Origin: Solirubrobacteraceae bacterium | Lineage (GTDB): Bacteria > Actinomycetota > Thermoleophilia > Solirubrobacterales > Solirubrobacteraceae | Assembly (NCBI GenBank): GCA_024711025.1 | Contig: JANJTP010000016.1 | Coordinates: forward strand, 1 to 64,000 | Length of the DNA stretch: 64,000 bases | Direction of reading: 5' to 3' | In this document: positions 17,118 to 23,957 of the stretch, piece by piece | How positions within the stretch are numbered: position 1 is the first letter of the stretch | Layout: each line of letters begins with the position of its first letter | Program-made: the position numbers and the translations under genes | The notes under the pieces: model-generated | Databases searched by the model: none | What the model was told of the DNA's origin: nothing | The model's input: the letters and a program-made list of their open reading frames with translations, nothing else

Positions 17118-17243
17118 GAAGAACGGACACCCTCCCGTGTACGTCAGGGCCTCTCCAACCACGGTGTGTGAATCCCGGTGGCGCTGCCGCAATACCTCTG
17201 CAGTGCCCACAAGGCTACCCGAGCGGTCGGCGGTCGACGTGCG

Positions 17244-17615
17244 CTACTCGCAGAGGTCGAGCCCGGCCTGCAACAGCTCGCCGATGTTCAACTTGCCGCC
17301 AGGAATGCCCGGGTCGTCCTTCCAAATCTCGTCGATCTCGGGGAGCCCCGACTGCTTCGCCAAGCCGTTGACGGCATAGACCTTGCCGTCGGCCTCGAAC
17401 GTCACCTTGCCGGTACCACCCGACCCGTCGCAATGCAGCGTCCCAGAGTCGACCGTGAGCGGCCAGTCGCCGCTCAAGTCGCCAGCCGAGATTGTCTGGC
17501 CGCCCTTATCGCTATCACCGGAACTGCCGCCGCTCGACTGGCCCGATGACGTCGATGAGCAGCCGCCCGAAGCGAGAGCGAGGGCGCAAGCGGCGACAAT
17601 GAGACTCCAGTTCAT
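17244..17615 (-). CDS. Small putative lipoprotein, DUF2511-like
   Basis: A 123-residue protein with a signal peptide and lipobox ([19 protein letters not shown]), a Ser/Gly linker (~20-42) and a compact C-terminal domain: [26 protein letters not shown], then [21 protein letters not shown]. This domain resembles DUF2511 (YebY-type) proteins that occur in actinobacteria and phages. Two Cys (near 62 and at 122) could form a disulfide outside the cell. It is the only intact gene inside the relic element. A TAGTGT box sits 8 nt before the ATG. The function is unknown. Confidence 0.7.
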   Translation of the reverse strand: MNWSLIVAACALALASGGCSSTSSGQSSGGSSGDSDKGGQTISAGDLSGDWPLTVDSGTLHCDGSGGTGKVTFEADGKVYAVNGLAKQSGLPEIDEIWKDDPGIPGGKLNIGELLQAGLDLCE

Positions 17616-17623
17616 GCCGGCGA

Positions 17624-17629
17624 ACACTA
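17624..17629 (-). promoter_or_regulatory. Candidate -10 box for the small lipoprotein gene
   Basis: TAGTGT on the minus strand, 8 nt upstream of the ATG at 17615. It is the same box and spacing as at several host genes. Confidence 0.4.
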
Positions 17630-17733
17630 GACCGCCGGGCAGAAGCCTGCTCAGGCGGCCTCGGCTGCGATGCGTTCCTGCCGGAGCGTCGCCTGGTGAA
17701 TAACGCGGCCGTCGAGCTGCGTCGTGATCGGGG

Positions 17734-19577
17734 TCACGAACTCCATGGGGCACCCCGCATCGCCGGCAACTGCCGGGCCCGCGCGGGCTGCTCATGGTCG
17801 AACACGGTGCTGCCGCCGGGCAGCCTGAGCAGCTCCGGGCCGCGCTCCCCGACAACCGCCCAACCCGTCTTCACGACAGTGCCGCCCGTTGCGAGACCGG
17901 TCCAGCCAAGCCCGGTCTTGATCACGCTCTTGACCGGGCCAGGAACCACGGACATGACCGCGTCCTTGATCTTGCCCGGTGACGCCTTGATGAAGTCGAT
18001 GATGCCCTTCACGATCTTGGTGCCGATCGGCTTTCCGGCCTCCAGCACCTTCGAGCCGACCGACCGGATGCCGGACACGAGCGCGGTCACGGCACGCTTG
18101 CCACCGGACAGCATCCGGCCGGGCAAAGATTCGATCGCGTTCATGACACGGCCGACAAGGTTCAGCGCGGCCCTGGCCACGCGGGCGGGCATGCCGGTGA
18201 ACGTGCCAACGAACCGTTGCGCGCCAACCAACGCCCGGCAAACCATGACCACACCGCACGGATCGCGCCAACGGCGCCACGGAACGCGCCGGTCACCATT
18301 CGGATCGGGAGCGCCAACACCCGGAACACGACACCGAGCCTGGGGGATCAAGCCGAGCAGCTTCAGGATCGGGCCGGAGAACACGACACCAATCACCATC
18401 CCGACCTTCTCGAACGTGCCCTTGAACGGGGCGAGCACCTTCCCGACCGCCCCGAGCCCGGTCGCGATCAGCTTGATGATCGGGATCGCGATCTTGAACG
18501 CGCCGACGATCGACACGATCACGCCCTTACCGATCCCCTTCAGCAGCGGCAGCAGCACGTTCTGCAGGAACGGCATCGCCGGCGCCAAAGCGTCGATGAT
18601 CTGCCGGTCGACCTTGCCGACACCGGCAGCGAGCCGGCCGACCGTGGCCTGGACCTTCTCCACCGTCTCCGGCGTGATCAGCCGCGACAGCGCCTCAGCG
18701 CCCCGACCTGCAAGGTCGTACACCGGCCGCAGAGCTGACCGGAGGCCGCGGCCAGCGCCTCCCGTGTGCGGGCCATGCGGCCCTCTGTCGTCTTCGCCGC
18801 GAGCTTGTCAGCGCCGCCGAAATCCGCGATCAACGCACGCTGGATCGCCGGCAGCGCCTTGGAAGCGGCGATCTGTTTGCCCGGCGCGAACGTCGCCTCG
18901 AAGCTGTCTGGAGGTCATGCCGAGCTGCTTGGCGATCGACCCGCGCCCCACGTTGACCGACTCGGCGAGCTGGTTCATCTCCTCGGCCGACAACTTGCCC
19001 TTCGCCTTGATCTGACCGATCGCGAGCGCCGCCCTGGGCATCACCTCCTGGATCGAACGCCCAGACGCTGCAGAGGCGGCGCCGAGCGCCTTCACCAGCC
19101 GCATCGACTCCTTCGCGCCGACGTTGAACGCCATCAGCAACGACACCGCGTTACCAGTCGTCGCGGGATCGAGAACCGGTGACGCCTTCGCCAGCGCCGC
19201 GATCTCCCGCACCATCTTCCTGGCCTTGCGCTCAGATCCCAGGAACGTCGTGAATGCGACCATCTGCCGATCCTGGGTCTTCAGGTAGTCGGTTCGGCGC
19301 CGGCCTTGGCGAGAACAGCGCCGCCCGTCGCGGCCGCAGCGCTCGCCGCAACACCGACACGACCGACGGCGGCGGCAGCTCCCGACGTCGTCGCCTTCAG
19401 TCGGCCGACGGCCCGCTCCATCCGCCCGGTTGCGACCGCGCCCGTCTGCAGCCCGGTGCCAGAACGGCGCGCGGCACCTCCCAGCCGGTCGAGATCACCG
19501 CTCGCGGCCTTCGCGCCGGCGGAGAACGCCTGGCGACCGAGGAGCCGAAGGTGAACCTGCACATCCGATTGAGACAC
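17734..19577 (-). pseudogene. Phage tail tape-measure protein gene, fragmented
   Basis: Pieces in different frames together resemble one tape-measure protein, which sets tail length in siphophages. The start (VSQSDVQVHLRLLGRQAFSA) is near 19577. The next block (19,263-18,900) has MVAFTTFLGSERKARKMVRE and MRLVKALGAASAASGRSIQE. A frame change near 18,905 leads to FEATFAPGKQIAASKALPA, and further changes near 18,720 and 18,340-18,230 separate the hydrophobic block (GIGKGVIVSIVGAFKIAIPI) from the end, with VKSVIKTGLGWTGLATGG and [17 protein letters not shown]. At least four frame breaks make it a pseudogene. It shows the element was once a prophage. Confidence 0.75.
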
Positions 19578-19673
19578 GGTCTCGACCCCCAAGGCCGACG
19601 TTGATTGCAGACGCAACGATACGACTCGGAGTGGACGGCGTCAGCCCGCGGCTCTGCAGCTCAGTAGCTGCCC

Positions 19674-19698
19674 GAATTGGCCCCCGAAATTGGCCCCC
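19674..19698. repeat. Paired attggccccc motifs, right end of the element
   Basis: Two copies of attggcccccga/a lie head to tail here, 45 bp inside the right att copy. The same doublet occurs at 14702-14726, about 80 bp inside the left copy. They may be integrase arm-type binding sites or shared remnants of an integrase C-terminal coding end. Confidence 0.5.
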
Positions 19699-19742
19699 AG
19701 CGTGCCCTGGAACGCGAAAGCCCGCCGTGGCGGACCTTTCGG

Positions 19743-19765
19743 AGTGGGCGATACTGGGCTCGAAC
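19743..19765 (-). other. att-like direct repeat, right copy (inside intact tRNA-Val)
   Basis: Identical over 23 bp to 14598-14620. Together with the related hairpin sequence on its left, it would rebuild the 3' half of the tRNA and its terminator after integration. Confidence 0.75.
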
Positions 19766-19817
19766 CAGTGACCTCCGCCTTGTCGAGGCGGCGCTCTCCC
19801 AGCTGAGCTAATCGCCC
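19745..19817 (-). tRNA. tRNA-Val (GAC), unusual C33
   Basis: A complete cloverleaf: acceptor GGGCGAT/ATCGCCC, D-arm GCTC/GAGC, anticodon stem CCGCC/GGCGG, 5-nt variable loop, T-arm ACTGG/CCAGT with loop TTCGAGC, discriminator A73; CCA is not encoded. The 7-nt anticodon loop is TCGACAA, so the anticodon is GAC but position 33 is C rather than the near-universal U. Its 3' part is the attachment target of the neighbouring element. Confidence 0.85.
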
Positions 19818-19969
19818 TGGGAGGCGCAAGGTTAGCAGCGGCGATCCGTGCGGCGCCGGATGCGGGCACGGCGCGCGAACGAGCCGGGTCTGCGGGTATC
19901 GGGGCCGTCGCGTTAGACCGCGACGCGGCGCCCGTCGCGCCCGCGGCTACCGCTAGGCTCCGTGGTCCC

Positions 19970-20040
19970 GGCGACGTGGCGGAGTGGTTACGCAGCGGCC
20001 TGCAAAGCCGTTTACACCGGTTCGATTCCGGTCGTCGCCT
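19970..20040 (+). tRNA. tRNA-Cys (GCA)
   Basis: Acceptor GGCGACG/CGTCGCC, anticodon stem GCGGC/GCCGT with loop CTGCAAA (anticodon GCA), T-loop TTCGATT and discriminator T73, which is the usual identity base for tRNA-Cys. CCA is not encoded. The 71-nt length is normal. Confidence 0.95.
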
Positions 20041-20239
20041 TGCGCGGCATCGCGGGGAGGTCTCGAGGGGGCGCCTCGGCAGACAGGTCCGCGGCCACCG
20101 GCGAGCGCCTCATCACGCAGAGCCGGTCTCGCGGCGTACCCCGGATGCGCGGAGCGGACGGAGCCCCTCGCCGCTCGCGCCCGCGACGAATCGTCGGGGG
20201 CGCCGGCGACGGGCGCGGGCTATACTCCCGGCCCTCAGC

Positions 20240-20313
20240 GCGGCTGTAGCTCAGTTGGCTAGAGCGTCTGCTTGCCATGCAGAAGGTCGAGGGTTCGAGT
20301 CCCTTCAGCCGCT
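20240..20313 (+). tRNA. tRNA-Gly (GCC)
   Basis: Acceptor GCGGCTG/CAGCCGC, D-arm GCTC/GAGC, anticodon stem TCTGC/GCAGA with loop TTGCCAT (anticodon GCC), T-arm GAGGG/CCCTT with loop TTCGAGT, discriminator T. It is followed at once by a strong hairpin. Confidence 0.96.
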
Positions 20314-20316
20314 TGA

Positions 20317-20346
20317 GATGAGCCCGCCCGCAAGAGCGGGCTCATC
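20317..20346 (+). terminator. Terminator hairpin after tRNA-Gly
   Basis: A perfect 11-bp stem GATGAGCCCGC/GCGGGCTCATC with an 8-nt loop, starting 3 nt after the tRNA. The T-run after it is weak (gctt), as is common in very GC-rich genomes. It may also serve the oxidoreductase gene arriving from the other side. Confidence 0.75.
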
Positions 20347-20369
20347 GCTTGGAGAGCCTCGACGAGCGC

Positions 20370-21794
20370 TCACGAGTCGAAGCCCAGGCCGAGCCGGTCG
20401 AGCGTTCGCAGCCACAGCCCGCGACGACCCTGAGCGAGGTCGGCGGCGGCGAGCCGGTTGCGGGTGAGCTGGATCACCGCGGTGCGCAGCGGCTCCGGCG
20501 GGAACGGCACGGGCTTGCGCCGCACGTAGCGCAGCCGGGTCGCCTCCGTCTCACGACCGGCGAGCAGGTCCAGCGCGACGCGGGCGCCGAACCGGGCGGC
20601 GACCACGCCCAGCCCGGTGTAGCCGGTGGCGTAGGCGACGCGCCCGCGGTGGGCTGTGCCGAAGAACACGCTGAAGCGGCTGCAGGTGTCGATCGCGCCG
20701 CCCCAGCGGTGCGTGAACCGCAGGCCCTCGAGCTGCGGGAAGGTCGTGAAGAAGTGCTGGGACAGGCGGGCGAAGGTCGCCTCGTCGGTGTCCAGCCGCG
20801 GGCCGACCGGGCCGCCGAAGCGGTAGACCGCGTCGTAGCCGCCGAACAGGATGCGGTGGTCGGCGGTGCGGCGGTAGTAGTGGAACCGGTTGCCCATGTC
20901 ACTGATCCCCTGCCCGCGCTGCCAGCCGACGGCGACGGCGCGCTCGCGGCCGAGCGGCTCGGACATCAGCGCGTAGTCGTAGACCGGCGCGACGTAGCGG
21001 CGGATCTCGCGCAGCAGCGGGGGAAACGCGCTGGTGGCGAGCAGCACGCGGCGCGCTGCGACGCGACCCTGCGGCGCGATCACGGTCACCGCGTCCCGGA
21101 CGGCCTCGAGCGCGGTGGCCTGCGTGTGCTCGTGGATCCGCACGCCGGCCTGCACCGCGGCGGCACGCAGGCCGGCGGCGAGCTTGCCGGGGTCGAGGAC
21201 CGCGGCGCCGGTCCTGTCCCAGATCGCGCCGCGGTAGGTGGGCGAGCTCACCTCGGCGCGCGTCGCGGCGGCGTCGAGCACCTCCACGTCGTGGCCGAAG
21301 CGCCGCAGCAGCTCGGCGTCCTGCGCGAGCCACGCCTCCTGATGGGGCTCCAGCGCGACGGTGAGATCGCCGTTCTCCTCGAAGTCGCAGGAGATGCCGT
21401 GGGTCGCCAGATCCGCCTTCATGCCCTCGAAGTTGTCCATCGCGAGCCGCTCGAGCATCGGCATCTCGTCGGCGAAGCGGGCGAGCCCGTTCGCGAGCCC
21501 GTGGGTGAGCGACGCGACCGCGAACCCGCCGTTGCGTCCGCTCGCGCCGAACCCTGCGGTCTGCGCCTCCAGCAGCACCACGTCGCGCCCCGGGTCGTCG
21601 GCCTTCGCGTGCAGCGCCGCCCACAATCCGGTGAACCCGCCGCCGATGATGCACAGATCGGCCGTCGTAGACCCGACGAGCGCCGGCTGCGCGTCCCGCG
21701 GGCGTGCCCCATCCAGCCAGAACGAGCGCGGCTCGGCGTCGGCGAACGCCGCGATCTGGGCGACCGTCGGCGGGGTCGAGGTCCAGGGAGTCAC
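20370..21794 (-). CDS. FAD-dependent amine/amino-acid oxidoreductase (DAO family, PuuB-like)
   Basis: Flavoprotein of the D-amino-acid oxidase fold, 474 residues from the GTG at 21792-21794 (VTPWTSTPPTVAQIAAF); an in-frame GTG 6 codons earlier is also possible. The FAD motif CIIGGGFTGLWAALHA lies near 48-63 and GFGASGRNGGFAVASL, typical of gamma-glutamylputrescine oxidase-like enzymes, near 82-97. The C-terminal FAD contact is YATGYTGLGVVAARFGARVA (~407-426). The likely chemistry is oxidation of a secondary or primary amine with H2O2 release. The substrate is not known. A TetR regulator gene lies 45 bp upstream on the same strand. Confidence 0.82.
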   Translation of the reverse strand: MTPWTSTPPTVAQIAAFADAEPRSFWLDGARPRDAQPALVGSTTADLCIIGGGFTGLWAALHAKADDPGRDVVLLEAQTAGFGASGRNGGFAVASLTHGLANGLARFADEMPMLERLAMDNFEGMKADLATHGISCDFEENGDLTVALEPHQEAWLAQDAELLRRFGHDVEVLDAAATRAEVSSPTYRGAIWDRTGAAVLDPGKLAAGLRAAAVQAGVRIHEHTQATALEAVRDAVTVIAPQGRVAARRVLLATSAFPPLLREIRRYVAPVYDYALMSEPLGRERAVAVGWQRGQGISDMGNRFHYYRRTADHRILFGGYDAVYRFGGPVGPRLDTDEATFARLSQHFFTTFPQLEGLRFTHRWGGAIDTCSRFSVFFGTAHRGRVAYATGYTGLGVVAARFGARVALDLLAGRETEATRLRYVRRKPVPFPPEPLRTAVIQLTRNRLAAADLAQGRRGLWLRTLDRLGLGFDS

Positions 21795-21839
21795 GCTCCG
21801 ACCGTAGTCCACACGATCGCGCGGCGCCCAGCGGGCCGC

Positions 21840-22370
21840 TCAGCGCTCGGGCCGCCCGCGGAGCAGCGACATCACCAGCCGCGCCGACTCGGCGGCATCG
21901 TCGCCGGGCGTCAGCCCGAGGCCGATCACCAGCGCGTAATAGGCGCGGTGCAGCGAGTCGGCCGACTCGTTGCTGCGGATGAGCCCCTGCTCGCGCGCCG
22001 CGTCGACATGCCGGCGCACGGCGTCGAACAGGTGGCGGTTGTCCTCCCGGCGTCCGCGCGGCGCGACGTAGAGGAAGACGCGGTCACGGCGCGTCTGGGC
22101 GATGATGCCGCGCGCGATCCGCTCGAGCGCCTCGTCCGGTGCCGCGACGGCGTCTGACTGCCGCACTATCTCGGCGACCCGCTCGACGTAGCGGTCGTAG
22201 ACCGCTACGGCGAGCGCCTCGCGCGACGAGAAGTGGCGGTAGAAGGTGGCCCGGTGCACGCCGGATCGGGCGATGATCGCCTCGGCGCTCGCCGCGGGAT
22301 CCTCCGAGAGCGCGTCGCGCGCAGCCTCGATGATCGACTCGACGCTTCTCCGGGCATCGGCGCGGGTCAT
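21840..22370 (-). CDS. TetR/AcrR-family transcriptional regulator
   Basis: A 176-residue regulator with an N-terminal helix-turn-helix: SVESIIEAARDAL, then AEAIIARSGVHRATFYRHFSSREALAVAVYDRYVERV (split around residue 45), the classic TetR pattern. The C-terminal domain (~70-176) is an unassigned ligand-binding helical part. It precedes the FAD oxidoreductase gene on the same strand, so it may control that gene and itself. No clear palindromic operator was found in the 45-bp gap. Confidence 0.88.
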   Translation of the reverse strand: MTRADARRSVESIIEAARDALSEDPAASAEAIIARSGVHRATFYRHFSSREALAVAVYDRYVERVAEIVRQSDAVAAPDEALERIARGIIAQTRRDRVFLYVAPRGRREDNRHLFDAVRRHVDAAREQGLIRSNESADSLHRAYYALVIGLGLTPGDDAAESARLVMSLLRGRPER

Positions 22371-22439
22371 GGCGGGCGCGCACCTTACCGATGCCGAGCC
22401 GTCGGCGGCGACGGTCCCCCGGCGGTTCGCGCCCGCAAC

Positions 22440-22841
22440 TCAGCGGGCCGCGTCGAGCGCGGCGTTCACGAGCGCGTCGGCGCGCGCGTTCTGCGCCCGC
22501 GGAACGCTGCGCATGCGCCAGCGCTCGAACCCGCTCAGCGCTTCGACCGCCGTGGCGTGCAGCGGCCGCATGTCGGCGTGCTTGACGCGGTAGACGCCGT
22601 TGACCTGCTTGACGATCAGCTCGGAGTCCCCGACGACCTCGACCTCCGTGGCGCCGAGGGCCCGCGCGCGGGCCAGGCCCAGCAGCAGGCCGCGGTACTC
22701 CGCGACATTGTTCGTCGCGATGCCGAGCAGCTCGCTGGCCTCGTCGAGCACCTCGCCCTCAGGCGTCGAGACGACGGCTCCTGCCGCGGCCTGGCCGGGA
22801 TTCCCTCGGGAGCCGCCGTCGACGTGGACGACGACCTTCAC
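22440..22841 (-). CDS. RNase HI-family ribonuclease (short form)
   Basis: A 133-residue RNase H fold protein that should cut RNA in RNA-DNA hybrids. The four acids are visible: Asp in VHVDGGSRGNPGQAAAG, Glu in TNNVAEYRGLLLGL, Asp in VVGDSELIVKQVNG and Asp in QNARADALVNAAL. It lacks the basic protrusion of E. coli RNase HI, like many actinobacterial short forms. Its ATG overlaps the stop of the upstream small gene by 4 bases. The same window also has RNase HII (36838-37644), so both types coexist. Confidence 0.9.
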   Translation of the reverse strand: MKVVVHVDGGSRGNPGQAAAGAVVSTPEGEVLDEASELLGIATNNVAEYRGLLLGLARARALGATEVEVVGDSELIVKQVNGVYRVKHADMRPLHATAVEALSGFERWRMRSVPRAQNARADALVNAALDAAR

Positions 22842-23086
22842 GCGGCGGACGGGCCCTCGCCGAGCAGCGGCGGGTGGTCCCCCGAGACGCGGCGGCGCCG
22901 TCGACCGCGGAACGGCGACTCGTCCGCGATCGGCGGCGCGCCGGCGCGGTCGCCGCGCCGGCGGCGATCTCGCATGACCTCGACGCCCGGCTCGTCCGCG
23001 TAGTAGCGCACGAGCTGCTCGTAGACCTCGTCGCCGAGCTCGTCGGGTACGACGCTCAGGATCCTTGGGCGAGCCTCGTCGGCCAT
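22838..23086 (-). CDS. Small conserved-looking protein of unknown function
   Basis: Eighty-two residues: a folded-looking start (RILSVVPDELGDEVYEQLVR, YYADEPGVEVMRDRRRR), then a very basic and Gly/Pro-rich tail. I do not recognise a domain. It overlaps the RNase HI gene by 4 bases and probably shares its transcript. The arginine clusters suggest nucleic-acid contact, but that is only a guess. Confidence 0.6.
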   Translation of the reverse strand: MADEARPRILSVVPDELGDEVYEQLVRYYADEPGVEVMRDRRRRGDRAGAPPIADESPFRGRRRRRVSGDHPPLLGEGPSAA

Positions 23087-23116
23087 CGGGTCGAGCCTAC
23101 CGCAACCGACGCGCCG

Positions 23117-23866
23117 TCAGGCCGGCTGAACGGCGGCGTGCAGCGAGCCGAGCTCGTCGGCGACGGCGTTCGGGACGCGGTCGACCTCGGCGAGCTCGTC
23201 GAGCTCCGCTCCCTGACCGGTCGCGCGCACGCCGGCGGCCTCATCCGCGAGGTCGACCTCGAACCGGTACCAGGAGAGCTCCCAGGCGATGACGATCGAG
23301 ACGATGCTGCCTTCGGTGGCGGACGGGCGAAGGCTGACGAGCGGCGCGCCGAGCGTGCGTGCGACGCCCGCGATCGTCCGCCGGTGCACGCTCGCGTTGA
23401 ACAGCTCGATCGCGCGCGCGACCTTCATATCGGCGTTCGTCGGCACCGCGTGGACGAAGCGATCCTCGCGGTACATGGGCGGCGCGGACGGCAGCGTGTG
23501 GTCGTCCAGCACCATCGTGCGCGGCCCCACCGCCGCGGAGCGGGCTTCCGGCACCTCGGGCGGCTCCTCGAGCGCCTCCAGCAGCCGCTCCGCCTCGCGT
23601 GGAACGAGCAGCTCGGCCTCCTGCTCCCTCCGGCCGCGCAGCCTGTCGAGCAGCGACGGCCCGCCGGTGCGCCGGCGGCGTACCCAGCCGCGCTGAGCGC
23701 TGCCCGGCACCTCGTCGGCTCCCTCGCGGATCCAGCCGTCCTGCACCGCGCGCGGCACGCACAGATCGCACACCTCGAGCCGCTCGCCGTCGTGGAGGAA
23801 GACGTCCGGCGACTCGCCGCGCAGCAGCGTTCGGCCGCAGACCGCGCACGAGACGGGGAGCTTCAT
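23117..23866 (-). CDS. Hypothetical protein with N-terminal CxxC...CxxC zinc-ribbon-like motif
   Basis: A 249-residue protein. It starts MKLPVSCAVCGRTLLRGE, then VFLHDGERLEVCDLCV, giving a CxxC pair at residues 7-10 and a second at about 33-36, which looks like a structural zinc site. The middle is charged and Arg-rich with a coiled part. The C-terminal ~110 residues (DRFVHAVPTNADMKVARAIE onward) look like a separate alpha/beta domain ending in an acidic stretch. I do not recognise the family. The ATG at 23864-23866 is chosen because the upstream frame overlaps the EF-G-like gene's territory. Confidence 0.65.
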   Translation of the reverse strand: MKLPVSCAVCGRTLLRGESPDVFLHDGERLEVCDLCVPRAVQDGWIREGADEVPGSAQRGWVRRRRTGGPSLLDRLRGRREQEAELLVPREAERLLEALEEPPEVPEARSAAVGPRTMVLDDHTLPSAPPMYREDRFVHAVPTNADMKVARAIELFNASVHRRTIAGVARTLGAPLVSLRPSATEGSIVSIVIAWELSWYRFEVDLADEAAGVRATGQGAELDELAEVDRVPNAVADELGSLHAAVQPA

Positions 23867-23957
23867 CGTGTTGATCTGGCGAGGCGGCACCCGGTCACGG
23901 TACCAGCGAGCGTCCAGGCGACCCCGGCGCCGACCCCGGCGATCCTGCCGCGGCGCG

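Noticed and set aside
19745-19817. tRNA-Asp (GTC) on the plus strand
   Set aside because: The plus-strand anticodon loop has U33 and GTC, but the T-arm and D-arm signatures are only in place on the minus strand.
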